A program made the position numbers and the translations under genes. Shown one piece after another: positions 49,410 to 63,159 of a stretch of 64,000 nucleotides of DNA. Source of the DNA: Seriola aureovittata (lineage: Eukaryota > Chordata > Actinopteri > Carangiformes > Carangidae); assembly GCF_021018895.1 (NCBI RefSeq), contig NC_079373.1, positions 15,906,501 to 15,970,500 on the forward strand. Reading direction: 5' to 3'. The notes under the pieces were generated by a model. That model had not been told where the DNA came from. It ran no database searches and was given only the letters and a program-made list of their open reading frames with translations. Position 1 is the stretch's first letter. Every line of letters starts with the position of its first letter.

Positions 49410-50800
49410 GTCTTCTGAGAACGCCTGACAAAAAGGGAGGCATATTTGTCTTCTGATCCAGGACTAAACTACAAAAAATTCAAGCTATCACTTATAATAA
49501 ACTATATTTTGATCAATATATGTATACGGCCAAGCATCATCTTCATAAAAAAATATTTGTGTTGCAACACAAAGAGGAAACTCACGAGATCTCAAAGGGT
49601 CCTATGCCTGCACAGTGGCGGCTTTAACATCCCCTTTAACGAGCTGTGAAGTCTGGCAACAAAATCTCTACAATGGAGTGTACCTTTAATTTACTGTTTT
49701 CCCTCCAATTGCTTCCACAGCACCAAAATATTGTCTGGCTCAAAGTGTAGCTACTTTAAAAACGCTGAGGTTTGGAAACTTTAATTTATGAGCTTATCTT
49801 TTGATAATAATGGGTTACTATGGCAACTAGTGTTTAATTACACTGCTATGTTACATTAGGATGATACTGTTTATCAATTCTTGGGCCTCTTCAGGCAGAA
49901 ATTTATCAATGTGTCACTTCTATTTGTCTCATTTCTTATGTTGTTAATTAAACTGTCAGGCATATAAACACAACACAAAAACGCAGTTGTGAAGAAACCA
50001 TATTTAATGATGGAAACAACTATTCATTTTATATGCACTGTGAGCAGAAATGAAAGAAAAATTATGTATTTCCATCAATTCCATCACAATATTCACAACA
50101 ATATCACTGATATGCATAGCCTAGAGATTCTAATCATGAAAAGAAACATTATTGATAGATTACTGTATTTTTTTATTATTATTATTTTTCAGTCAGCCTA
50201 TCAACCCATTTTTAATTAGAAAAATTGGCCAAAAATACATCAAATGTTTACTTTAATGTTTGGAAAAGAGGCGGATGCGGCACTGCACATTACACCCATT
50301 GAAGTACTGGTCACTTAAAAGGCACAATCCACAATGGGAAACTTCCCATAACATGTAATTTGTGCAAAATATATGAATGCTATACTGTTACAGTACTTTG
50401 TCTCGTTTTAGGCTTGTGACTCCTCCTAGTAATGACATATTTGAACTAGGCAATTGTGCTTTTAAAGCTGTCGCCTATAATGTAAACTTCTGAACATGAA
50501 AATGACCTGACATTGCTTAACCACTGTATAGTTCATTGTCTGCTGTCACAAATCCCAGATCCAAGTGGTTTCATATATGTCAAATGAAAAGCCTTAAGGA
50601 TTACAAAAGGCAGAGTGTGTGTGAGAGTTTGAGAGAGAGAGCAAGAGAGCGGATATCATTAAGCAGGCTTCTTCATTTGGTCCTATTTTGTTCCCTTTAC
50701 ATTCATAACACATAGCAGCAAAGGAAATATCTAAAGTGGCTAAATGCATCAAGTTAGAGAGGTAATGAAGACAATCAACTAATCTGCTCTAAGGCCATGG
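49410..50800. other. Spacer between sephs1 and bend7
   Basis: AT-rich, no exon recognised. A GT/GA-rich microsatellite is near 50612-50645. Part of 50.2-50.8 kb may be bend7 3' UTR. Confidence 0.45.
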
Positions 50801-50815
50801 TGGCAGGTCCTTCAA

Positions 50816-51364
50816 TCAACCAGTCATGTTCATCACTGTCCCCTCCACACTTGCAGGCTTCTTATAGTCGCAGCCTATAAAGGAAGGAAGAAAATGTAAT
50901 AAAAAAATAATAATAACATCACCAAAAAAGCCTCAATGCATTTTTTGTGAGAACATAAAGACAACTGTGTTTACACATTTGGTGGCTTTTGTCTCATAGG
51001 TCTCATAGCCTTCCTTGAAAGAAAAAAAAAGAGACAGCAGGAAGAGAAATGCTTTTCTGACATCGAGGTTGGAATGGAGAGGTGAAAGAGAGGATATGGT
51101 GCATGGTGTGAAGATAATTAGCTGACATTTTGGGAAGCTGCGTGAGAATGTCAAATGTCACAGCGGCAGCGTGACAAAGACATATGAGCCAATAAGCAAG
51201 CCAGTTTGTGTGTGTGTGTTGTGACAGCGAGGTGGAGAGAGGTAAAGACATTGTGGGCTCAGAGGGGGGCTGATGGAAAGATGTTGTAAAATGGGAGCAC
51301 TGATGTGAGGGGAAAGGTGCAGACACAGGAAGACAAAAGTAGACAACTGAATAAATGGGTACAA

Positions 51365-51410
<46 letters not shown>

Positions 51411-54400
51411 GCTGCCCCTGTGTGTGATTCCTACTTGTAGAAGGTCCATTTAAGGCTTCTTCTGCTTCTGCAGCATCTGAGCAGCCAAATGAACATGAAG
51501 ATTTACCTGATGCATTCACAGACCTATTCTTTGACTGGTAAACTTTATAACTGACTTATATAAGTAAACTTATTACTTTATGATAATAATACAGTAACTT
51601 TGTTTGACCATGCTCAAAAAACACATTGCATAATAAAAAAAGATAAATTGATACCAGATAGAATATAAATATACAGTTTAAATTACTACAAGAAAAGTGT
51701 AACAGGCAGACTCTATAGCAGCACAGTACCTCTTTTCAGCCTCCTCCTGGCAAGTTTGATCTGATCTTGAAGGATCTGCACCCAGTCTCGTGGCCCAGGC
51801 AACTTCTCTATTCTGTGTTCAGTGCAGTATTTCTCTGTAAACACTGGATACAGTTCACACAACTATATTAATGTTTCCCCAAAATACTGTGTCATGATTG
51901 TTCTACCCAGCTACAAAGATACAGACTGAAGTATCTTTCTCTCACCTACCTTTAATAGCACCCACAATATTCTGATCCAAGCCCTTCCTGTTATCATTGA
52001 GTCCTCTCTTTCTTTTACCATTTGGTAAGGAGTTGGCCAGGGTAGCATCATCAAAGAAGGCACACACCTAAACATAGTATCTCCATGGTAAAACACTGCT
52101 CAGCCTTTATTGAACTTTGCTTATTATTAAGTGAATTGATAGAAATGACTTTTTAAAATAAAATGCAAGTATCAGGTGATGCAACATGACTGTAATGACT
52201 GTTAACCATAATAAAAGCGCCAAAGAATACGCTTTTAAAAATTGTAGCTGCGCACCAGTTTCCGGAACAGCAGGCTCCCAGAGCGTGTATAGTTGACGAG
52301 AATGGAGTCTAACTGAGCCCTTGAGATAAACACGTCATAATCCTCAGCGAGACGCACCTCAGACTGAAAAGGAATCAAATAACACACAGTGTGAATTGTG
52401 ACGTATCATGGGGAAGTAGCAAATCAACACATAAGATTAATTCCATTTCTAGATGGAAAAAGAACACAAACTGTTCAACATAAATCATTACCACGAGTAC
52501 AAGATAAGTCATAATGTTGCTGCAAAATAAAGCATTAGGATTATGATGCAAAACTCATACTATTACAAAATTGAATGGCATGCTTTTTAGCCATGGAGAA
52601 CGTTGTGTTCTGCTGTCCATGTCATAAAAGCATGCCATCTGACAAAGGCTCTTGATATACACAATGATGTTAATAGATTTTAAATTGCTTAAATGGAGGC
52701 CAACATACTAAAGAGAGAACTTTTTGTAATAAAAAACTATTTTCTTATTTCTGTATCTTAATAGGAAATTGGAAGAACATTAACTGCACCTATTTCCATC
52801 TGTAATCTCTATGATTTTTAACATGTATGTTAGGCTGAGTTATAATAGAAAAAAACATATCAGATTTCTTCTCAGTGTAAATACAGTAAATATATACATT
52901 TAAATTCCTTATTAGAACCAATTCATTAGACAGAATAAGTTCAAATGTATGAGTTTCTGAAGGAGCGATTGTAATACTGAAATCATAAATTAGCAACAAA
53001 TAAAGCACAGAAAACACACATGAGCATATATACATCAATGTACACTATTATGTAGGTTACCTCCAATGACTGTGGTTCCCTTATCTGGTTCAGGAGAGGA
53101 CTGTGCGTGTTGTTGACAGTTACTGGATTGTTCTGAGGTGGCAGCACAGAGACCTCAGAGGAGACGGGGTGATTTTTGGCTGTAGATGAGTCTTTCTCTT
53201 TTTCAGATACCTCCCTCTTTCCAGATTCCGCAGGTGCGACTATAGGTGGTGATGCCTCCAGAGGGGTAAGAGCAGCCCTTCTAGTGCTAGACACAGTCAG
53301 TGGTGCCACTTTATAGATTGGCCTCCTTTTGCGGGGCCTGCGACGAGGAGCAGGTCCTGGACCGAGGCGAGTTTGGCATGGTGAGGCTGTCTGCTCCTGC
53401 CTTTCCAAGGATGCTAGAAAAAAGACGATAGCATATTATATTTTCACTCTCTCTCTTTCTGTCTCTCCCACAGCGTGTGAGTATGTGCGTTCGTCCACTG
53501 ACCTTTTTGAGTCTGCATCATTCTCCTCATGGCACGTAGCTCCTGCAAAATAGCTTGCAAGGTGCCCTTACAGTTACACATACAGCAGGCGGCTTCTGGC
53601 ACAGCAGGGGGTACTACATCTGCTGGAAAGTCAGTGGTGCATTGGTTAGTGATGGTTTTCTCAACTACGTATATCTGTACGGGCACAATGTGCTTTCATG
53701 CAATATCTCTGACAACAAAGGTTGCACTGTATAATGTAGGTCTGCATATATGTGTTGTGTGTATAAACTTGCCAAAAACACCTCCAAGTGCCTGCCTTAC
53801 ACAAATACCTCAACAACAAAATGCTTGTCTGCTGTTCAGCGCCAGACATGATGTCCTCTCTATTTTATGAGAACCTTTTTTCATGTCCTCTTCACACATA
53901 CTCGGTTACTGTACCGTTAGCTTCATTCACTTTGATTAAATGCTTTGTGCTGTTGAGGATCCTCAGGGCTTTGGAGCGGGTGCTGTACTGGCCACAGCCT
54001 GGACCGTTGGGGATGGGGGTGGATACGGATGAAGGAGAAGGCCCTGGGTCCCCTGCAGAGTTCCAGCTGTTGCTCTGGTGGTCCTCTGATACAAGAGACA
54101 AAGGTACAGGCTGATGTACCCATGCCAGGTGCCTCTCCTGGGACTCCTTTGTTAAGGTGTCCTGCTCTGTTCCCACACGCTGATATACCCTGCTGGTCTT
54201 ATCACTCAGAAGCCTCATCATGCCTGTGATTTGTCTCTTGATCTCCATGCCCTCATCCCCCAGCCAAACTACTTTGAGAGAGAGGAGTGTTAGTGGAATT
54301 AGTGAGCTCTGCTATGTTATATCAGAAATGAATCCTTACAGTGGCACATACCATCAGGCACAGCAGCATCCTTAGGCTCTCCGTTGGCATCTTTACAGCT

Positions 54401-55089
54401 GGAATTCACCATATATGACGGTTCATAATCTGAAGGTAGAACAGCAAGGTTACAAGAAATATTCATATGACAATAATCAAATAAAAACTTGATCTCATAA
54501 TAAAATGTATTTGATAGATGATTGCAAGAATGGTGTTTCGGCCTGTTGCATTTTTATGATGAAGCTTCATGTGCTTCATCTGATGGGGACTGTGATGTCA
54601 ACCGAGGCAGAAAGCCCCCAACCCCCCTCCCATCCCATGCAGAAACCACCACCTGTAGGTGGTATGAAGAAGTAGTGTAGTGAAGAGAGGTGGCCTGGAG
54701 CTTACAGCATCAGCTAAAAGTGGACAATGTTGCATGTTCAGAATGCGCAACAAATTTTCCTAATTAGAACTATTTACTGACTTAATTCATTCTTTAAAAT
54801 CTAATCAGAATGAGCTATGTGGAGACAGATGTCCAGGGAGGATTTTTACGTGTAAGACTTGAATCGTTAGAGTTAGCTGTTGGTTGAAATCGAGGCACAG
54901 ACTATGGGCATTGTCGTGGCCATCGCTTTTGTTTACAGAGTCGTCTCTGCTGGCACACAGCGCCAGACAAACACCCAGACACGGACGCGCGTCTTGCAAG
55001 GTCTTGCATTCATTCAGCAGCCTACCTTCATCCGTGACCAGTTTAAAGCTCTGTGACTTCCTTCTCCTCTTCCTTTCCCCAAACTCCAT
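50816..55089 (-). CDS. bend7: BEN domain-containing protein 7
   Basis: Nuclear protein; BEN domains bind DNA and chromatin partners, and BEND7's own role is poorly known. Nine exons on the minus strand: 55089-55026, 54429-54352, 54268-53915, 53619-53503, 53413-53061, 52363-52256, 52067-51950, 51843-51730, 50874-50816. They join in frame to 454 residues. The start MEFGERKRRRKSQSFKLVTD follows CTGAAG. The middle has a Cys-rich and probably coiled-coil segment (CCMCNCKGTLQAILQELRAM) and a basic nuclear-localisation-like block (RRRPRKRRP). The C-terminal BEN domain spans exons 6-8 (EDYDVFISRAQLDSILVNYT, KLVCAFFDDATLANS, GPRDWVQILQDQIKLARRRL). Adjacency to sephs1 and prpf18 matches human 10p13. 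The last exon is uncertain: a weaker acceptor near 51535 would give a much shorter tail. Confidence 0.88.
51366..51409. repeat. (GT)n microsatellite in the last bend7 intron
   Basis: Uninterrupted GT run of about 42 bases. It gives a false Thr-His ORF on the minus strand. Confidence 0.97.
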
Positions 55090-55099
55090 CTTCAGGAGG

Positions 55100-56840
55100 A
55101 TTATTCACTGAGCCGTATGGTCGGAAATCGCTCTTCAGAAAGACGAAATCAGTGACAAGGATACACTCAGCAGAATCAGTGTCCGTCTGCCTTATTAATC
55201 AGTTAAATTTCTCCTCAGGCTGCGCTACAGATCCTGTCAACGGCAGATTTCCACCGAGTTATGGTTAAATTGACCTGATAAATGCTATTGTATCATCTGT
55301 TCCCGTTCCCAACATGATGCTGGTTCTTCCATTGCGCCATGTAAATAAATTAATGACTTTAATATTAAAAATCGTCACATATCCCTTTGCGCCACCTGAT
55401 GGTAACGTTCTCATCTAAAAGGTCGAGTCAGACATTTGCCACTGTAGTGTCCAGATAATGGACTGGCATCTGAACATAAGCACTATTGAGAGCAGACTGA
55501 GAACATAAACTTTTTTTTCTAGATTCTGAAATTGGCACATGAATACTGTTAGTGTTGTTAAAAGCTACTAATTTTATAGATTTAAAATAATTCAATGACC
55601 AGATTTACACATTTATCAAAAGGGAGAGGCAGATGACTGCTTGTCCAGCTGTGTTCATGTTACATTTGTAAGAACAAAATAGGCAGGCAGGACTCAGACA
55701 GGATAAATCCACTTCCTTGAAGCATGTAGTGAATATCCAGATCTATCTGACGTGTAGCCTATATCTATATGACCTCGATCCAGGCAACTGTAAAAAGTCA
55801 CTTAAGTGTCACTGGCAGAAAATAGGAGATAGTACTGAGTCACAATAAGGGCTGGCTTTAAGTTGGTGTCATGTTTTCTCTCCCATCAATTCATTCATTT
55901 TCCACTCAAAATGATTTCAAAAAGTTCACATTTAAACCCTGTTCTTGGAATAAGAGAATTCCCAATCACATATTCTCCATGATCACCTGTTAAAAGCTAA
56001 AACCTGCCAGCTTGCAGATGGGGCTGCAACATGAAGAAGGGAAGTTGTTCAGTGGACTATAGTAATAAGAATATAAAACAGTTACATAGTCAGTAAGTGA
56101 AACACGAGAAGTGGGTTGTTAGATAAATGCTGTGGCATGAAAAGAAGTGGAACATTGATCTGAAGCAAAACGTAGCAACATGAAAAATACAGAAAAGACA
56201 GAACACACATACATCCACAAAAATGCTGAGCAGTGGCAGACTCAGGTCATCTGATGGGAGGGTGTGAAAAAATATAAAAGGCACCTGATCAATTCAGTGA
56301 GCCCCCATCAGCAGAGAATAACAATGCATGTTTGGTAAAAAAAAAGAAAAAAAAAGAAAAGGCTGCATCCCTAATTAATATTCAGTCTCTGTAATAAAAT
56401 ACAGGGAATGGTTAACATTTTAAATGTGTAGACCTATTAACATCTGTGGTAAAAACATGGAACTGCTGTTTTGAACAGTCTTGAACAAGATTACTGAAAT
56501 CACAGACACAGAAATGTGTAACTTTGGAAAAACAATTGTCCACTTAGCCAAACATAAAATGAGTGGGAGTTTAAGATTGCCCATTTTGCTGTTCAGTACC
56601 CTAGCCATCACAGGTTCATTGTTAATTTCCATTGCAGTACTTATACCACCCAAAGAAGAATTGTTTTTTTTGATTATAACCAAAGATGAGTGCTTAGACT
56701 TGAAATAATAAGTCAACGTTTAGAGTCAGCAAGTTACCTTTTATTTACATTACACATTACAAACATTATATTTCTTTTACTTTGAAACACAATCCATAAA
56801 ACCGAAAAAAATCACTGAGGACTCTTATACTGAAATCCAT
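55100..56840. other. Spacer between the divergent genes bend7 and prpf18
   Basis: About 1.85 kb without a supported exon. The ORF at 56481-56708 (hydrophobic C-terminal half) has no recognisable relatives and no splice context. CpG-containing sequence next to bend7 (54930-55240) is probably its promoter. Confidence 0.5.
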
Positions 56841-56850
56841 TTATTGGGTA

Positions 56851-56858
56851 ACTTCCGG
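56851..56858 (+). promoter_or_regulatory. ETS-type promoter motif of prpf18
   Basis: ACTTCCGG about 100 bases upstream of the prpf18 start codon. ETS/GABP sites at this distance are typical of TATA-less housekeeping promoters. Confidence 0.4.
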
Positions 56859-56951
56859 TTATGGCGTTTAGGTACTAGCATCGAGGCAACCGTGTGCATA
56901 AGTGAGTAATTGTTGAAATAAACGAATAACGACAAAAATTACAGTCGTGAA

Positions 56952-59900
56952 ATGGATATTCTTAAAGCAGAAATCGCAAGGAAGAGGAAACTCATCGAGG
57001 AAAAACAGCTTGTTGACGTGAGTTGCTGATTAAGTTGCTTGTTTTTGTTAGCTTGGTAGCCCGATTGCTAATATTGACTAGCATTAACTTAGTTCAGACA
57101 ACGTTGTCTTTCCAAAATCATCGATGTTTTTATCAACACGTTTTTACAAATGTGTGGGTACAGCGCTGAACCTCACAGATATTACAAGATGTAGTTAACG
57201 TTAGTGTGTTAAAGATAGACATGTAATTCACGTATTGTTTAAGCAAATAGTTAATTAGCAAATAAATACGTAATTTAGCATTAACTTTACCACATTATCA
57301 TCATTGTTGTGTGATAACCTTTAATGGTTAGCTGTGTCTGTCCTCCGTTTCAGGAACGCTGAGATTAAAACTACAAAAAATATATATACAAACATCCATT
57401 CAGTAAATTAATGTTATTGATAACATATTCAGTGTGATAGAAATATTGGATTATCCTTATGGATAGGTGATCCCTGCAGTGTTTCAATGTTCTTCGGTAC
57501 TGATACAATGTTATAGAAAACGTCAGTTTTACTCCTGTTTTAAATGTACCATGTCACTCTTTTGATCACCTTTTTCATTACATTTGACTCTTAAATGTAA
57601 CTACTTATCATGGTACCTTGTAGACTTCCTTAAGAGCGCTCACTTCAGTTCATGACACCTCCAAATCATGCCCACGTTCAATGAAAGTTGAACTTAAAAC
57701 TGAATGTTGAGATATTGCTTTGCCGAAAAGAGTGTTTTGTTGTCGCATTTAGTTCAGCACAGAGAAAAAATAACGGTCAATTACTAGCCATTTGTATTAA
57801 AGCTGTATCTACAATGTCATTCTAGAAGGAAGGAAACAATTGCTGTCATGCTGCTCCAGGCTTAACCACGTGTGATCTTTTCATTGAACTGTACATTGAG
57901 ATTGATTTGAAGAGTAAATCTATCTAATTATCTTTCTTTTTCCCAGGACTCGAAAAAATTCTTCAAAAGGGCTGATCTTGCGCGGAAGGAACAAGAAGAT
58001 TACTTCAGAAGATGTGGATATAAGGTTGATATCAAGTCTCCCGCAATCTCACAAAGACACATCTAAATCACTTCACTGCCTATCTTCAGTTCAGTTTTAC
58101 TTCATATTTAGTATGACAACCTAATACTGTAATAAAACTTTTTGCCAGGAAACAAAATAAGGTCAGGCATTAATGCTCAGGTGTTCATTAGTGTATGTGT
58201 CTGTGTTTACTGTGCTGTTTTTCCCCAACCTGCCTCTGCTGCCTGCATCTGTAGGTTCAGAGAGAGACTCCTGAGAGCCAGGTATGGGATTGCAGTGTGA
58301 AAGTAGCTGACAGGATGCATGATAAAAGGATAAAAAACAATGTGTCCCAAAAGCTTCCACTTCCTTGGCATCCTTTTTGAAAGTTCACTCACTAAAGCCA
58401 GTGAGGATAAAAGCAGAAATAACATGGTGGAGACAACTTTATTTGTGAGTGCAGGTTGTTAGAAATAACCCCCTGGATGTTTTGTGAAAGCTGCTGAGAT
58501 GCTGACATACACTCATCTCAGTCAGACAACTCAGTCAGTCTGTAAACATATACTAATTTGATATCAGGATATCAAATATATACAGAAATGGAAATTTTCA
58601 CTCGGTCTCTGCTTACTGTGCTTGATAGAATTGGTCTGCAGTAGGTAATATTGAAAATGAATTTCATTCATCAAATTACATTATATGAATTTACTGAACC
58701 ACCTCATGCATCCAATACTCCACCATTGTTGATATTTATGCTTTTTCTGTTTGTTTTATATGTGCAACAACCACTATGACAACTAGTCTATTTGCTGACT
58801 GGTCATGTGTTACAGCCTATTTGTAAACTCAGCACCAGTCACTTTTCAGAGAGTAAGGGAACAAGGAAAGGAAGCCACATAGTCAAAGCGGGACACAGCA
58901 CCAGTGTGGATTTCAGCATGGAAACTGGACTGAAATTTAAGAAAAAAAAAAAAAAATTCTTTTGTCAAGCTGCACCTCTTATTTTGCACATAATCTGTGA
59001 CAGCAGCTTTAATATTTAGACTGACTATGAGTTTTCCCTGGTTTTGTGTCACTAGTTTGCATTGCCTTGTAACAGCTGCTATATGGAAAAGGTTATTTCC
59101 CTTTCTACTTTGTGCAAGACTTAAAATGTCAAACTTATTCAGCTCTGCTCTTTGCACACATGCAGTATACATTGTCTATTTGAGCCAGGGCCATTGTTTG
59201 TTTTTGTCGTCTGTCTCTGTTTGATCTTTTAGATTGTGCTGTTTAAACCACAATCTAAGAGTGCAAGGATGCATGTGCCTATGAAAGCATGATCTGGTAG
59301 CATATTTTGAGTTTCTTTGTTGCAAAAAAAAAGAATAATTTTTGCCTGTGTTTAGGTTTTAGGTGGTGCAGCCAGAACTAAATGAAAGTTTTGAGATTAA
59401 TGTAATATTCAATATGTTTGCTTTTACTGCAAAGTTATTTACTGACTTCTGCTACAAGTCACTGAATAACTTAGGTGAGATGGGAATGTAAATCAATGTA
59501 CAATACATCATAATGATACACCTTCTCTTCAACCATGAGGTATCATCTAATAAGGACATTACAAATGCTTTTCATACATATCCCATTTGTATTAGTTTCA
59601 TTTGCATTTGGCCAAAAACACTTTTGATCTTTTAATATCATCAAATTCTGCACCTTCAAATTACCTCCACATCCTTCCAATAACTTAGTCTATCTCACTT
59701 TCTATCTTTTTGCCCTGAAGATTGATAAGAAGGAGGAAGATGAGCCATCCACCTCAGCTAATCCAGTGTTAGAACTGGAACTAACAGAAGAGAAACTGCC
59801 AATGACACTGTCTCGACAGGAGGTGAGTGAATATGTCATAATAACACTTTGTCGTAATACATTTTTTTTCTATTTCCATATTACGTATGTGTCTTTTGCT

Positions 59901-62899
59901 ATGTTTATGTAGGTAATTCGACGGCTTAGAGAACGAGGGGAACCAATCCGATTGTTTGGAGAGTCTGACTATGATGCCTTCCAGAGACTCAGGAAGATTG
60001 AGATTCTGACGCCAGAAGTAAACAAGGTAGGACTGAGACCGTCTGTGAGTGGAAACCAGTATCCAGATCCAGACAGAAATTCACACTGAAGTCTCTACTT
60101 TGGAAAATTGCATATCTCTATCATTCACACCTTCCTTAAAAGAGGCCTTTGACATATTTGCTTTCAGCATTACCTTTCTTTAAACTGTCACCATCAAAAG
60201 CAGATCTGTATTATTTTGTTCAACAAAACTGTTGACAAGTTCTGTGAAGTAGTGAAGCTGAGTTTTATTTTATCCCCACAGTTATTCACATGGTCCTGAG
60301 TGAGAAGAGGTGGAATTGATAGGGCTGCTATTCTGTCAAGTGATTTTTTAAAAATGGTTTTATTGTCCTAAATTTTAGACACAGCATGCTGATTGACATT
60401 ACATTTTTGGTCCTAATATTTGCTGCTACTTCTGTGTCTAGGGCTTGAGGAACGATCTGAAAGCTGCCATGGACAAGATCGACCAGCAGTACCTGAATGA
60501 AATTGTTGGAGGAACAGAGCCAGGAGAATTGGACACGCAGCACGACCTGAAAGTACATGAAGAAAACACCACTATAGAAGAACTGGAGGTACATTGCACT
60601 GTGCACTGTGTCAAGAAAGAGAATTGAGTCCCCAACTGTTCAATAGTTCTGTTTCAGTCATGTCAAGCTATGAACAATTTTTTTGATTTTTGTCTCTAAT
60701 ATTGAAACTTCCCCCTAGGCTCTTGGTAACACGCTGGGCACAGGAGATGATGATGGAGACCAGGATGTTATTGACAAGTTTTTGAGGGTAAGACAAGAAA
60801 ATCATGCTCAATCTTTAATCTAGAGGGAGCTGTTGGATAAGAAATGTTTACATCACTACTGTGGCTGCTATTCATGTTGTTGTTCTCTTCTGTTGATATC
60901 TGTTCTTGTTAAATAAAATACATTTTAATGCAACAAATCAAGACCAAATAATCATAATCTGTGTAGTATCTGTCACTGTTTCAATGCTTGGTAATATTCT
61001 CTTAATAGCTATGTTTCCTGTTGTATTCTAGTTTCTTCTTGGTGTTTGGGCCAAGGATCTGAACAGCAGAGAGGACCACGTGAAGCGCAGTGTCCAGGGC
61101 AAGCTGGCCAGTGCAACACACTCACAGACAGAGTCTTACCTCAAACCCCTCTTCAGGAAGCTCAGGAAGAAAGTAATATTTGTGGAGAGTAAAACAAGCT
61201 GCAAGATGTGATTTTTTGTGGTGTGAATGTTTCATTTCTAATAGTTTAAATTGCTTTATTATCTCTTTCAGAGCTTACCGGCTGACATCAAAGAGTCCAT
61301 CACAGACATCATTAAATTCATGTTGGAGAGAGAATATGTCAAGGTTTGTCAAGATCCAATAACGGTGTTTTTGATCTATGCAGTCCCTTTATTATTACAA
61401 ATCTACTGCTACATGTTTTAACAAATTTACATCTCTTTTATAGGCAAATGATGCCTATCTGCAGATGGCTATTGGAAATGCTCCTTGGCCTATCGGTGTG
61501 ACCATGGTGGGTATCCATGCCCGTACTGGGCGAGAAAAGATTTTCTCCAAACATGTGGCCCACGTTCTCAACGATGAGACGCAAAGAAAATACATTCAGG
61601 TAAGAACCTGACATTATTCACTACAAATGATGGGATTTCTTTTCAGGACAGTGACTCTGAACAATCTAATAGCCATTGCAAGATCCTGGCACTGACATAT
61701 AATTATGATCTGTGGACATCATATACACACGTTTCACAGTTATATGTTTACACTGCGCATGGAAAAGTAATAGAATTACTAAATATTGCTGAATGCCCCA
61801 TGCTCAGTGCCAAAGCATCAGATCATTTTTACGCCTCCATGCCAGCGACAGCCGTGGCCAGAGACATTATCATTATTATGAGCATGATATCTCAGGAACA
61901 CCTTGAGGGAATTTCTACAAATTCAAAGACGTTCACTTGAACTCAAGGTTGAACTGAACAGATTTTGGTGTTCAAAGGTCAGTGTCATTGTGACCTCACA
62001 AAACTTGTTTCTGGCCATAACTTAAGGAACTGATGCGCTATTAATGACAAAAAACACTTAATACCTCTTATTAAATTCCTTCAAAGTCTCATCTACATAT
62101 ATTATATAAGTGTAGACAGACATAGATGTAAACTAAGACTTGCCTGACTGGCAGGTGCATACAACTGCATGGCAGTAATTACAGTTTTCTCATCATTTAA
62201 ATTTAGGAAATGCCATATTCAGGCTACTGTGAATTTTTCATGACAAATATTAATATGTTCTTACTTAAGTAATGTGCGCTATTTTTATAACCTCTTTTGC
62301 TTTTCATGGAAGCGTTCCATTTGGCTCTCATATTGGCTCTTACTGTAACAAAATTGTATGACTGGGATTAATTGAGGACAATTCCTATGGTGAACCCTAG
62401 TCACAGTACGGGACGAAATTCTACTTCATCACCATACCTGCATAAATTAGCGTTTGCCGTATGTTAATGTGTTTTAAACAAACTGCTCAGGTTTATGGAC
62501 AAGGCCAGGTTGGAGGTTAGTGGATGGTCATATACAGTGTACATCAGTGTATCTCCTGAAACACTGTAATCATGACATATACAGATTAGCAAATGTTCAT
62601 ATGTCTAAAGAAGGTCTATTCCCCATGTTTGTGAATGTTTCCATCTCTGCCAACAACAATTTAGCAACATTTGATGAATTGGCTTAACATTTACATCATC
62701 CTATCTCTGTCTGTAAAATGAATTCAAGTGGAGTAAAATTGGTATATAGCTGACCATATTTTACACTTTTCAATGACAGCAGAATTTTTTTGTCTTGTTT
62801 TTATTTTTCTTACTACAGGGACTGAAGAGGCTAATGACTATCTGCCAGAAACACTTCACGACTGATCCATCAAAGTGTGTGGAGTACAATGCTCTTTAA
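56952..62899 (+). CDS. prpf18: Pre-mRNA-splicing factor 18
   Basis: Spliceosome factor acting at the second transesterification step with PRPF17/SLU7. Ten exons (56952-57017, 57947-58024, 59721-59822, 59913-60026, 60442-60588, 60719-60787, 61032-61172, 61272-61343, 61444-61599, 62819-62899), all with whole-codon lengths (phase 0 introns), give 341 residues against 342 in human. The N-terminus [20 protein letters not shown] is helical. An SFM/PRP4-like motif ([20 protein letters not shown]) is near residues 75-95, and the Prp18 helical domain runs from about 150 to the end. The most conserved loop is [20 protein letters not shown]. The protein ends KCVEYNAL. An extra 27-base exon-like segment lies in intron 2. 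Adjacent to bend7 as in human 10p13. Confidence 0.97.
58255..58281 (+). other. Candidate 27-base alternative microexon of prpf18
   Basis: Within prpf18 intron 2, a pyrimidine-rich acceptor (ctgcctgcatctgtag) and a good donor (CAG|GTATGG) bound a 27-base open segment encoding VQRETPESQ. It is in phase 0, the same phase as both flanking exons, so inclusion would add nine residues without a frame change. The human-length protein does not need it. Confidence 0.35.
58919..58957. repeat. A-rich tract in prpf18 intron 2
   Basis: 'aagaaaaaaaaaaaaaattc' in the intron. No retroelement body is recognised beside it. Confidence 0.6.
61831..62045 (+). repeat. Dispersed repeat with ERE-like half-sites, copy 2 (prpf18 intron 9)
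   Basis: 'cgcctccatgccagcgacag' to 'ctggccataact' parallels the repeat at 23458-23750, with one unit instead of two. Its 'aggtcagtgtcattgtgacct' segment has both half-sites but not the 3-base spacing of a perfect palindrome. Confidence 0.75.
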
Positions 62900-63151
62900 C
62901 TTAAAATTTCACTGTAATCTATGCCATGGCTGTCAGGTCCATCGTATCACTATCCAAAATGGGAATTTTTCAAAGCAGCTCAGTCATGGGTTCTGGCATG
63001 ACCGAGGTGGTGTTGTGGCAGACATGTCTCCAAACATTGTATACCAGAGGCCTTCAAGTACACATGTATTTCACAGGAAAAATGCATAATTTAAATAGAA
63101 TTGGGGTAAGACTAGTTGTCTGGAGTCTGAATTTTGCGAACTTAGAAGTCA

Positions 63152-63157
63152 AATAAA
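63152..63157 (+). terminator. prpf18: Proximal polyadenylation signal of prpf18
   Basis: AATAAA about 255 bases after the stop. A second AATAAA is at 63624-63629, so two 3' UTR lengths are possible. Confidence 0.5.
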
Positions 63158-63159
63158 AA

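Noticed and set aside
51259..51519. Minus-strand ORF containing a Thr-His repeat
   Set aside because: Mostly translation of the GT microsatellite. Only its first part could matter as an optional bend7 segment, and that is noted under findings.
56481..56708. 75-residue ORF with a hydrophobic stretch between bend7 and prpf18
   Set aside because: No Kozak strength, no splice or poly-A context, no recognisable relatives; the AT-rich sequence allows hydrophobic chance frames.
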